Shown: one piece after another, positions 1 to 6,674 of the stretch
Layout of the letters: every line of letters begins with the position of its first letter
Numbering within the stretch: position 1 is the first letter of the stretch
Assembly (NCBI GenBank): GCA_903863315.1
Contig: CAIPBN010000527.1
Coordinates: 1 to 9,779, forward strand
Direction of reading: 5' to 3'
Source of the DNA: an uncultured Verrucomicrobiota bacterium
GTDB taxonomy: Bacteria; Verrucomicrobiota; Verrucomicrobiia; Limisphaerales; SXTU01
Length of the DNA stretch: 9,779 nucleotides
Program-made: the position numbers and the translations under genes
The notes under the pieces: model-generated
Told to the model about the DNA's origin: nothing
The model's input: only the letters and a program-made list of their open reading frames with translations
The model's database searches: none

Positions 1-1904
1 CAGCGCCCGACGCCATTGTCATCAAGGCCGAGGAAGTCGCCGCCGCCACGACTGCGGACATCCTTGGCAAAGCCGAGGCGCCGCCGAAAAAGGCCGAGGT
101 GGAAAAACCAGCCAAGCCTGCGGTCATCCCCGAAACCGAACCGCTCGTCCATGTCGCCGATGCGCTGGCGGCGGCGGTGGCCGAGACTCCCAAGCCCGCC
201 GAGCCGCCGCCCGCGCCGGCCATTTTCGACAACAGCGGGGCCGCCCCGCGCCCCCGCAATCGGCCGCAGCCCAAGAAGCCCAAGCCCGTCACCGTCGCGA
301 GTGTGCCGCTCATCGGCAACTACCAGCTCCCGCCGCTGGATTTCCTCCAGCACCCGGACCTGACCGTGAAGCCCACGGAAACCAAGGAGGATTTGATGGC
401 GAGCGCGCAGTTGATGAAGAACACGCTCGCGCAGTTCGAGATTGAGGTGGCGCTGGGCGACATCACCAAGGGCCCCACCATCACCCGCTACGAACTTCAC
501 CCCGCGCCCGGCGTGAAGCTGGAGAAAATCTCCGCGCTCTCGAACAACATCGCCGCCGCGCTCAAGGCCGAACGCATCAACATCCTCGCCCCCGTCCCGG
601 GCAAATCCTCGGTCGGCATCGAGGTGCCCAACCGCGTGAAGACCAAGGTCATCATGCGCGACCTGCTCGAATCCGACGAGTGGAAGCTCAGCAAGGCCCG
701 TATTCCGCTCGCGCTGGGCAAGGACGTTTATGGCACCCCGGTCATCGCCGACCTTGCCGACATGCCGCACGTGCTCATCGCCGGCAGCACCGGCTCGGGC
801 AAATCCGTCTGCATCAACTCCATCGTTGCGTCCCTGCTCTACCGCTTCTCGCCGGACCAGCTCCGCTTCGTGATGATCGACCCCAAGGTGGTCGAGCTCC
901 AGCAATACAACGCCCTGCCCCACCTCGTCGTCCCCGTCGTCACCGACCCGAAGAAGGTGATCCTGGCGCTGCGCTGGGTCGTGAACGAGATGGAGAAGCG
1001 CTACCAGATCTTTGCCCGCGTCGGCGTCCGGAACATCAAATCCTTCAACGACCGGCCCAAGGACAAACCCTTGCCGCCGGCGGAGCTGGAACTGCCCTTG
1101 TCCGTGACCAAGGAAAAAGTCGAGGCCGGCGCGGATGGGTTCGCCGTGCAGATTGATGAGGAAATCGTGGTGCCGCGCGACGAGGACATCATCATCCCCG
1201 AGAAGCTCAGTTACATCGTCGTCATCATTGACGAACTGGCCGACCTCATGCTCGTCGCGCTCGCCGACGTGGAAATGTGCATCGCCCGCATCACGCAGAT
1301 GGCCCGCGCCGCCGGCATTCACTGCATCGTCGCCACCCAGCGCCCGTCCGTGGACGTCATCACCGGCGTCATCAAGGCCAACATTCCCGCGCGCATCGCC
1401 TTCCAGGTCGCGCAAAAGGTGGACTCGCGCACCATTCTCGACGCGATGGGCGCGGACAAGCTGCTGGGCAAGGGCGACATGCTCTACCTCCCGCCCGGCT
1501 CGGCCCGGCTCATCCGCGCGCAGGGCGTGCTCATCACCGACGAGGAGATCAACCAGTGCGTGGACTTCATCGCCAAGCAGGGCAAGCCCAGCTACGAGAT
1601 GGAAATCCACAACGCGCTGCAACGGACGCCGAACAGCGTCGCGCAGCCCTTTGACGCCGAGGAGGGCGAAGGCGAGGACGAGGAACTCATCGAACAGTGC
1701 ATCGAAGTCATCCGCAGCGAGCAGAAGGCCAGCGTCTCCCTCCTGCAACGCCGTCTCAAGATTGGTTATGGCCGTGCCGCACGCATCATGGATGTGCTGG
1801 AGGAGCGCGGTTATGTCGGCCCCAGCAAGGGGGCCGAGCCACGCGACATTCTGATCGATCTTGATGGAGAAGGCCACGATGGCGCGGGCCAGCAGGCGGT
1901 GTAG
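1..1904 (+). CDS. ftsK: DNA translocase FtsK/SpoIIIE, C-terminal part (5'-truncated by window)
   Basis: FtsK is a hexameric ATP-driven DNA pump at the division septum that clears and orients the chromosome terminus. The frame is open from base 3 with no start needed, giving 633 visible residues; the N-terminal membrane domain must lie outside the window. Visible residues 1 to about 120 are a Pro/Ala/Lys-rich linker. The motor follows: Walker A GSTGSGKS at residues 261-268, Walker B VVIIDELADL with Asp410-Glu411, then the family-typical ATQRPSVDVITG and IKANIPARIAF stretches. Residues from about 559 to the end form the winged-helix gamma domain that reads KOPS-like polarity sequences, with RRLKIGYGRAARIMD as its hallmark. 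Between GVRN and the Walker B strand there are about 63 residues; from memory this is longer than in E. coli FtsK or B. subtilis SpoIIIE. A GTG at 99 is only an internal codon. An 80-nt gap separates it from the next gene. Confidence 0.96.
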   Translation, partial: APDAIVIKAEEVAAATTADILGKAEAPPKKAEVEKPAKPAVIPETEPLVHVADALAAAVAETPKPAEPPPAPAIFDNSGAAPRPRNRPQPKKPKPVTVASVPLIGNYQLPPLDFLQHPDLTVKPTETKEDLMASAQLMKNTLAQFEIEVALGDITKGPTITRYELHPAPGVKLEKISALSNNIAAALKAERINILAPVPGKSSVGIEVPNRVKTKVIMRDLLESDEWKLSKARIPLALGKDVYGTPVIADLADMPHVLIAGSTGSGKSVCINSIVASLLYRFSPDQLRFVMIDPKVVELQQYNALPHLVVPVVTDPKKVILALRWVVNEMEKRYQIFARVGVRNIKSFNDRPKDKPLPPAELELPLSVTKEKVEAGADGFAVQIDEEIVVPRDEDIIIPEKLSYIVVIIDELADLMLVALADVEMCIARITQMARAAGIHCIVATQRPSVDVITGVIKANIPARIAFQVAQKVDSRTILDAMGADKLLGKGDMLYLPPGSARLIRAQGVLITDEEINQCVDFIAKQGKPSYEMEIHNALQRTPNSVAQPFDAEEGEGEDEELIEQCIEVIRSEQKASVSLLQRRLKIGYGRAARIMDVLEERGYVGPSKGAEPRDILIDLDGEGHDGAGQQAV

Positions 1905-1984
1905 GCGGTAGCACGGCAGACTGCTTTGAATGTCTGACCATCTGGCCGGTCAACCTAGGGACAACGCACCATCCTGACTCACCT

Positions 1985-2440
1985 ATGAAGAAGCTTTTGT
2001 TCACCGCCACCCTTGCCCTCGGCCTCGTGCTGTCTGCCCTCGCCGATGGTCCCGCGTGGCTCACCGACTTGCCCAAGGCCCAGGCCAAGGCGAAGGCGGA
2101 GGGCAAACTGGTGCTGGTGAACTTCACCGGCTCGGACTTCTGCAGCTCCTGCATGCGCCTGCACAAGGAGGTCTTTCCCGCCAAGGAATTTGCCGAGTAT
2201 GCCCAGAAGCGCCTGGTGCTCATGGAGGCGGACTTCCCGATGAAGAAGAAGCAGGCCCCGGCCCTCAAGGAGGCCAATGCCGCACTCGCCAAGCAATTCA
2301 AGGTGGACGGCTATCCCACCCTGCTGGTGCTCAACGCCGAGGGCAAGAAGCTCGGCGAGGTGGAATTTGACCTGTTTGACGCGTCCCCCAAGGACCTCGT
2401 CGCCGCCATCGAAAAGGTCGCCAAGCCCGCCAAGCCCTGA
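1985..2440 (+). CDS. Secreted thioredoxin-fold protein with CSSC motif
   Basis: The 151-residue product starts with a clear signal peptide: MKK followed by a hydrophobic run to about residue 20, with a plausible cleavage after ALA, so it probably acts outside the cytoplasm. The mature part is one thioredoxin-like domain. It has the strand LVLVNFTGSDF, the redox pair Cys53-Ser-Ser-Cys56, and a cis-proline loop GYPTLLVL with Pro111. This matches the Thioredoxin_7/thioredoxin-like families, where the motif is usually CGWC or CxWC; CSSC is less usual. It probably reduces or isomerises periplasmic disulfides, but the partner is unknown. No Shine-Dalgarno sequence precedes the ATG. The stop lies one base before the tag start, which suggests coupling, although no functional link to DNA repair is obvious. 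Confidence 0.88.
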   Translation: MKKLLFTATLALGLVLSALADGPAWLTDLPKAQAKAKAEGKLVLVNFTGSDFCSSCMRLHKEVFPAKEFAEYAQKRLVLMEADFPMKKKQAPALKEANAALAKQFKVDGYPTLLVLNAEGKKLGEVEFDLFDASPKDLVAAIEKVAKPAKP

Positions 2441-2441
2441 C

Positions 2442-3005
2442 ATGAGCCGCTGCGCCTGGGCCAGGACGGAGCTGTCCATCCCCTATCACGACACCGAGTG
2501 GGGCGTGCCGGTGCACGATGACCGCGTTCTGTTCGAGCTGCTCAACCTCGAAGGCGCGCAGGCGGGCTTGAGCTGGGAAACCATACTCAAGAAGCGCGAA
2601 AGCTACCGCGCAGCCTTCGACCAGTGGGACGCGCGGAAGATTGCCCGCTACGACGCGGACAAGGTCGCGGCACTGCTGGCGAATCCCGGCATCGTCCGCA
2701 ACCGACTCAAGGTGGCGGCGACCATCGCTAACGCGCAGGCGTTCCTCGCGGTGCAAAAAGAGTCCGGCGGCTTCGACAAGTTCCTGTGGCAATTCGTTGG
2801 CGGGAAGCCGATCCAGAACGCGCGCCAGAGTTTGAAGGACATTCCGCCGCGCACACCGGAGGCGGAGGCGATGAGCAAGGCGCTGCTCAAGCGCGGGTTC
2901 AAGTTCGTCGGCCCGACGATCTGCTACGCGCTGATGCAGGCGGTCGGGATGGTGAACGACCATTGCGTGGACTGCCCGCGCTGGCGCGAACTGGGAGGCC
3001 GATAG
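2442..3005 (+). CDS. tag: DNA-3-methyladenine glycosylase I
   Basis: Tag removes 3-methyladenine from alkylated DNA, the first step of base excision repair, in the cytoplasm. The 187-residue product has the same length as E. coli Tag as I recall it. It keeps the zinc ligands of the family: Cys4, His16, and His174 with Cys178 near the C terminus (NDHCVDC). The substrate-pocket segment LEGAQAGLSWETILKKRE carries Glu37 and Trp45, equivalent to E. coli Glu38 and Trp46. The C-terminal block KRGFKFVGPTICYALMQA is also diagnostic. The frame is open further upstream (from 2277), but the ATG at 2442 places Cys4 correctly and lies one base after the thioredoxin-like gene's stop, so this start is strongly preferred. 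No Shine-Dalgarno sequence is visible. The stop is directly followed by the GTG of the next gene. Confidence 0.97.
   Translation: MSRCAWARTELSIPYHDTEWGVPVHDDRVLFELLNLEGAQAGLSWETILKKRESYRAAFDQWDARKIARYDADKVAALLANPGIVRNRLKVAATIANAQAFLAVQKESGGFDKFLWQFVGGKPIQNARQSLKDIPPRTPEAEAMSKALLKRGFKFVGPTICYALMQAVGMVNDHCVDCPRWRELGGR
2993..2998 (+). promoter_or_regulatory. Shine-Dalgarno sequence for the 73-residue membrane protein
   Basis: GGGAGG lies inside the last codons of tag, 7 nt before the GTG at 3006. It is the only convincing Shine-Dalgarno sequence I can find before any start codon in this window. It supports the GTG start directly abutting the tag stop codon. Confidence 0.55.
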
Positions 3006-3227
3006 GTGAACCCGAACACGCTCTGGGCCTCGGTGGTGTGGGGCGCGATTGGGAGCGGCTTCGCGATTTACGGCAAGAAACAGGGCAAGCCGGTGCCAAT
3101 GATCGGCGGCTTGGTGATGATTGGCAGCACCTACTTTTGCGAATCCGCGCTGACGATGTCCGTGATCGGCGTCGCGGTGACCGCCGGCATCTGGTGGCTG
3201 ACGCAACGCGGCGTGGGAGACGGATGA
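3006..3227 (+). CDS. Small conserved-type integral membrane protein
   Basis: The 73-residue product has hydrophobic segments at about residues 6-22, 32-45 and 48-66. A short basic loop, YGKKQGKPVP, sits after the first, so it is an inner-membrane protein with two or three helices. The pattern of helix, YGKKQ-x-KPVP-x-I-x-G and second helix resembles a widespread family of tiny uncharacterised bacterial membrane proteins; I recognise the style but not a function. The start is GTG, touching the tag stop with no spacer and preceded by GGGAGG. Translation is therefore very likely coupled to tag. The stop lies only 7 bases from the stop of the convergent minus-strand gene. Confidence 0.8.
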   Translation: MNPNTLWASVVWGAIGSGFAIYGKKQGKPVPMIGGLVMIGSTYFCESALTMSVIGVAVTAGIWWLTQRGVGDG

Positions 3228-3234
3228 ACCGCCG

Positions 3235-3462
3235 TCAACCTTGGTGGTAGCGGCGATTGAAATCCCGAGCGAGGTAGTGCTCGACGGTCTTGAACTGCTC
3301 CAGCCAATGAAGGTATTCCGCCGATTGCTCCTGACCACGCGACTTCAGGTCATCCAGCAGCGCCTGGTAGCCGAACTGGTGATCCTGCAGGAAGGTGAAG
3401 TAGAGCTTGTCGTCCCACTCAGAGACTTCATCCGGCAACTCGAAGATGCGGGGGAGATCCAT
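3235..3462 (-). CDS. Unrecognised small acidic/helical protein at the end of the rpmH-jag cluster
   Basis: This gene encodes 75 residues from the ATG at 3462, or 79 from a GTG at 3474 in the same frame; neither start has a Shine-Dalgarno sequence, and ATG was preferred. The product is rich in aromatic and acidic residues: an N-terminal stretch LPRIFELPDEVSEWDDKL, then predicted amphipathic helices containing FLQDHQFGYQALLDDL and YLHWLEQFKTVEHYLARDF. There is no signal peptide, membrane segment or cysteine. The codons have strong GC bias at third positions, supporting a real gene rather than a shadow of the opposite frame. It follows jag by 36-48 nt on the same strand and probably shares its transcript. 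Function unknown. Confidence 0.68.
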   Translation of the reverse strand: MDLPRIFELPDEVSEWDDKLYFTFLQDHQFGYQALLDDLKSRGQEQSAEYLHWLEQFKTVEHYLARDFNRRYHQG

Positions 3463-3510
3463 GACGGCTGACACAACGATGAGGTGGTTTGCAGGCGGCC
3501 CGCAGGAGCC

Positions 3511-3969
3511 TTATTCCTTGCGCTTGGGCCGCAGCAGCATGGCCTTCTTGTCGGTGCCCTCGACTTCCACGCTTTGCGTCTCAATGTCCGGATCTTCGCG
3601 CAACGCCTGATGCACGACGCGGCGGTCGTAGGCGTTCATCGGCTCCAACTCCACGATGTCGCCCCACTTGCGAACCTTGTCGGCGGCGTCCTTGGCGCGC
3701 TTGATGAGCACCTCGCGCGCCTGGGCGCGATAGCCCCCGACATCCACGGTGATGCGCGGGGCCTCGGGGTCGGCATTGAAGCAGATGCGGTTGCTCAAAT
3801 ACTGGAGGTCGCCAAGGATCTGGCCATGCCGGCCGATGAGCCGGTTGGAGTCCGCGCATTGGACATCCAGAAACAGGCCGCCGTCATCGAGCTTCTGCTC
3901 AGCGATGGTGGGCTCGAAGCCCATGTGTTTGAGCAGGTCGGTGAGGATGGTTTTGGGTTCGGTGGGCAT
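3511..3969 (-). CDS. khpB: KH-R3H RNA-binding protein (Jag/KhpB family), short form
   Basis: The 152-residue protein combines two single-strand nucleic-acid binding domains. A KH domain occupies about residues 30-95, with the GxxG loop Gly46-Arg-His-Gly49 in LIGRHGQILGDLQYL. An R3H domain occupies about residues 85-148, with Arg116 and His120 in the MNAYDRRVVH motif. Jag/KhpB proteins bind many RNAs and influence cell envelope and division in Firmicutes; that role is only suggested here. The N-terminal Jag_N domain of the longer Firmicute form is absent. The neighbour is yidC, 34 nt upstream on the same strand, which is the classical arrangement. No Shine-Dalgarno sequence precedes the ATG. 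Gene symbols in use are jag and khpB. Confidence 0.92.
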   Translation of the reverse strand: MPTEPKTILTDLLKHMGFEPTIAEQKLDDGGLFLDVQCADSNRLIGRHGQILGDLQYLSNRICFNADPEAPRITVDVGGYRAQAREVLIKRAKDAADKVRKWGDIVELEPMNAYDRRVVHQALREDPDIETQSVEVEGTDKKAMLLRPKRKE

Positions 3970-4003
3970 GGCAGTGGGTGGGGGGACAGGGAAAAGGTTT
4001 TGG

Positions 4004-5800
4004 CTAGCGCTTTTTGGGCTTCTCGGCCGGCGCGGCCGTGGCGGCGGCCCCGTTGCCGAGGGCGGCTTTCTTGTCGTCCTGAATCTTGGTCAGCTTCGTT
4101 TGCACGATGGTAAGCACATTCTGCACGGTCCAGTAAAGGGTCAGCGCGGCGCTGAACCGGTAGAGGATGAACACGAACATCATGGGCATATACTTCATGA
4201 TCTTCTGCTGCATCGGGTCCATGCCCGGCGAAGGCGGCGTAAGCCGGGCCTGATAGAACATGGTCACGGCCATGACGATCGGCAGCGGGTTGATGGGGAA
4301 GCCGAACAAGTAGGCCACGGTGTCCTCCTGAGAAAGGTCGTGCGCCCAGAGGAACTCCTGGCCGCGCAGCTCGATGCAGCTTTGCAGCATGGTGTAGAAG
4401 CCGATGAAGACGGGGAACTGCACGAGCATCGGGAGACAGCCGGCCATGGGGTTGACCTTGTTCTCGCGGTAGAACTCCATGGTCTTCTGCTGCACCTTGG
4501 CCGGGTCGTCCTTGTAGCGCTCCTGGATGAGCTTCATCTGCGGGGCCAGCTCGCTCATGCGCTTCATGGAGCGGGTGCTGATGGCGGTGAGCGGCCAGAA
4601 CAGCAGCTTGATGATGAGGGTGATGGCGATGATGCACCACGCGTAGTTGAGACCAAACGAGTGGAGCCCGTTCATCGAGACCAGCAGGCCCTTGGCGAAA
4701 AAGCCGAAGAAGCCACCGTAGTCCATGATGAGGTCGAGGTTGTTGCCCATCTGCTTCGCATGGCGGGCGAGGGTCTGGTATTCCTTGGGCCCCACAAAGA
4801 AGGTGAACTCCCGATGCACGGCGTTGGTGGGACCGGGGAACAAGGTCTGCCCCGGATACACGAACGCGCTCTGAAATCCAAACGGCTTGGCCACCGGAGT
4901 ATCGCCCTCGGGCACGTCGGCGCGATCGTGGGGCGGCAGGGCAACATGGCGGGTGACCAACTGGGTGGCCGCCTGCTTTGGCACGGCGGTGATGGTGAAG
5001 AACTGGTTCTGCGCCGCCGCCCAACGGATCTTACCATCCACCTTGTGCTCGGTGCGCCGGGTGCCGGGGAAGCAGCCCAGCGTCGCGTTCTCGAACCACG
5101 GCTCGCCGATGGAGTCGCTCTTCTCGCCGTCATACCAACTGAGTTTCATCAACGGCCCCTTGTCGAGCGGGTTGATGGGTGTGGCGGTGCCCAGCACCCA
5201 TTCCTGCGGCGGCAGCGGAATCGCCTCCCCCTTGGTGTTCTCCAGCCAGACGCTCACCTGCAGCAGGTAGTTGGTGCCGGGCGTGAACTGCTTCACGATG
5301 CGCAGGCCGCTGGGCAGCAGCTTCTCCGCGCGCAGCCCGTCACCGGATTTCGCCAGGGTGAAGAGACCGTCCCCAAGCACCTGCGAATCGCCCAAGATGG
5401 TCATCGCCGCGACGGGGGCCTTGGTGTTGAGCGTCACCACGCGGTTGGGCTCCGTGACCTTGCGGTTGCCCACGATCTTCGGAAACCGCTTCAACTCGGC
5501 CACCTTCAAGCCGCCGCCATGCGAGGTGAACGTGTAGCGCACCTCGGGCGTGTCCAGCTCCAGCAGCTTCTCCTCCGCGGCCGGCGCGGTCCACTGCACC
5601 GCACCCGGTGCCACGGCGGGCAGCGGAGCGGCGGGCAGGTTGGTGCCGGCGGCCACACTGGGATTCGTCGCCGTGGCCACCGTGTTGGTGGCGGTGACCG
5701 CCCGCGGCGGCGCGGGCGGGTAAAGCACTTCGACCAGCTTGAACCAACTGATGATCAGCAGGAAGGCGACGAGCAGGATGGTGATGGATTTGCGGTCCAT
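4004..5800 (-). CDS. yidC: Membrane protein insertase YidC
   Basis: YidC inserts and folds inner-membrane proteins, alone or with SecYEG. The 598-residue length fits the Gram-negative type. It has an N-terminal anchor helix (about residues 5-27), an Ala/Pro/Thr-rich linker, a large periplasmic beta-sandwich domain (about 75-345), and the conserved insertase core from about 367 to 570 with five further helices. Hallmarks are KVNPMAGCLPMLVQFPVF, the downstream ELRGQEF and DPMQQKIMKYMP. The groove arginine of E. coli YidC (Arg366) aligns with Lys398 in ITLIIKLLFWPLT, so positive charge is kept. The C-terminal tail ends with basic residues EKPKKR, as often seen where the tail contacts ribosomes. 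The start lies 8 nt after the yidD stop, so the two are probably co-translated. Confidence 0.97.
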   Translation of the reverse strand: MDRKSITILLVAFLLIISWFKLVEVLYPPAPPRAVTATNTVATATNPSVAAGTNLPAAPLPAVAPGAVQWTAPAAEEKLLELDTPEVRYTFTSHGGGLKVAELKRFPKIVGNRKVTEPNRVVTLNTKAPVAAMTILGDSQVLGDGLFTLAKSGDGLRAEKLLPSGLRIVKQFTPGTNYLLQVSVWLENTKGEAIPLPPQEWVLGTATPINPLDKGPLMKLSWYDGEKSDSIGEPWFENATLGCFPGTRRTEHKVDGKIRWAAAQNQFFTITAVPKQAATQLVTRHVALPPHDRADVPEGDTPVAKPFGFQSAFVYPGQTLFPGPTNAVHREFTFFVGPKEYQTLARHAKQMGNNLDLIMDYGGFFGFFAKGLLVSMNGLHSFGLNYAWCIIAITLIIKLLFWPLTAISTRSMKRMSELAPQMKLIQERYKDDPAKVQQKTMEFYRENKVNPMAGCLPMLVQFPVFIGFYTMLQSCIELRGQEFLWAHDLSQEDTVAYLFGFPINPLPIVMAVTMFYQARLTPPSPGMDPMQQKIMKYMPMMFVFILYRFSAALTLYWTVQNVLTIVQTKLTKIQDDKKAALGNGAAATAAPAEKPKKR

Positions 5801-5808
5801 GAAATGGG

Positions 5809-6120
5809 TCAGGGAGAAACTGGCGTGTGCGACGAGGCGATCGGGGTGAAGCGCGCTTCAGACGCACTCGGTGAAGCTGAGGCAACTGCCGCCGGCACGG
5901 GATCGCACCCGCACCCGCCCCACGGCTGGCACCGGGCCAGCCGTCGCACGGCGAGCCAGCCGCCGCGCAGCGCCCCGTGACGACGGACGGCTTCCATCGC
6001 ATATACCGAACAGGTGGGCTCAAACCGGCATGCCGCGCCAAACAACAGTGTCAATGCCGGCGAGACCACCCACCGGTAGATCCGGAGGAAGAACAACAGA
6101 CTGTGCTGGGCGAGGTTCAA
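5809..6120 (-). CDS. yidD: Membrane protein insertion efficiency factor YidD
   Basis: YidD is a small membrane-associated protein that helps YidC-dependent insertion. The family signature is clear: IYRWVVSP in an amphipathic N-terminal helix, CRFEPTCSVYAMEAVRRHG, and RCQPWGG followed by DPVP. I chose the TTG at 6120 as start, giving 103 residues that begin MNLAQHSLLFFLRIYRW. The only upstream ATG options in this frame lie inside rnpA, which runs in another frame and ends at 6158, and would add a large nonsense extension. About 35 residues after DPVP form an Ala/Ser/Pro-rich tail longer than in most family members. rnpA ends 37 nt upstream and yidC begins 8 nt downstream. The start has no Shine-Dalgarno sequence, so the exact start is uncertain. 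Confidence 0.9.
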   Translation of the reverse strand: MNLAQHSLLFFLRIYRWVVSPALTLLFGAACRFEPTCSVYAMEAVRRHGALRGGWLAVRRLARCQPWGGCGCDPVPAAVASASPSASEARFTPIASSHTPVSP

Positions 6121-6157
6121 AAGTGACGAAAGCTGGAAAAACGCAACCCGGGCGACC

Positions 6158-6529
6158 CTACGGCTTGAGCAGCCCAGCCGCCCGCAGGGCGCTGAGAAAA
6201 TCGCGGTCCACATCGGCAAAGGCCTTGTTCGCGATGGAGTTCCGCGCCACGAGCACGACATCCGACGGGGCACGCAACTCGTGCTGATGCAGGCGGAAAG
6301 CCTCCCGGAGCAGTCGCTTGGCCCGCGCCCGGACCACCGCATTGCCGATGCCCTTCGAGGCGACCACCCCCAGCCGGGAACGGCCTTGGGGCGGGGGTTC
6401 TCCCCAGTTCAACAACAGGCAACCACGGGCCAACCGGCGTCCGCCGGCCTTCAACCGGAAAAAGTCACGCGCCTGCTTGAGCCGCTGGCTGGCCCCAAGC
6501 GTCAACCGCGTGGATGCGCCGGCAGGCAT
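6158..6529 (-). CDS. rnpA: Ribonuclease P protein component
   Basis: RnpA is the protein cofactor of RNase P, which trims tRNA 5' leaders with its catalytic RNA. The 123-residue product has the family layout: an N-terminal RLKQARDFFRLKAGGRR segment lining the leader-binding cleft, a central strand LGVVASKGIGNAVV, and the basic helix with KRLLREAFRLHQHEL. In the usually highly conserved RNR motif the asparagine is replaced: residues 67-72 read RARAKR where RNRIKR is typical. The start ATG at 6529 lies 7 nt after the rpmH stop and no Shine-Dalgarno sequence is present, so initiation probably depends on coupling to rpmH translation. Position between rpmH and yidD is the textbook order. Confidence 0.95.
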   Translation of the reverse strand: MPAGASTRLTLGASQRLKQARDFFRLKAGGRRLARGCLLLNWGEPPPQGRSRLGVVASKGIGNAVVRARAKRLLREAFRLHQHELRAPSDVVLVARNSIANKAFADVDRDFLSALRAAGLLKP

Positions 6530-6536
6530 GGTTGCA

Positions 6537-6674
6537 TCACACCGGGGTCAGGCGCTTGCGGCCCACCCGGCGGCGGTTGGCGAGCACCTTGCGACCACCC
6601 CGGGTGGCCATGCGGGCACGGAATCCGTGCTGGCGCTGGCGGCGAATCTTCGACGGCTGATACTGGCGTTTCAT
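6537..6674 (-). CDS. rpmH: 50S ribosomal protein L34
   Basis: The 45-residue, extremely basic protein matches L34 along its length: MKRQYQPSKIRRQRQHGFRA, then RMATRGGRKVL and RVGRKRLTPV. L34 is a small component of the large ribosomal subunit. The usual MKRT start is MKRQ here, a minor variation. The frame is open much further upstream (to 6896), but the family start is the ATG at 6674. This is the first gene of the minus-strand cluster and is followed by rnpA after 7 nt. No Shine-Dalgarno sequence is seen; the leader just before the ATG is AT-richer (AGATTTAAGCCT) than its surroundings. Confidence 0.97.
   Translation of the reverse strand: MKRQYQPSKIRRQRQHGFRARMATRGGRKVLANRRRVGRKRLTPV

Noticed and set aside
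2331..3338. A 335-codon minus-strand open frame opposite tag
   Set aside because: Shadow frame spanning several unrelated genes, with no recognisable domain.
3749..5980. A 743-codon plus-strand open frame opposite yidC
   Set aside because: It is the reverse shadow of yidC and its neighbours in GC-rich DNA. The translation is rich in His, Gly and Arg with no domain, while the minus strand encodes clear YidC, YidD and Jag.
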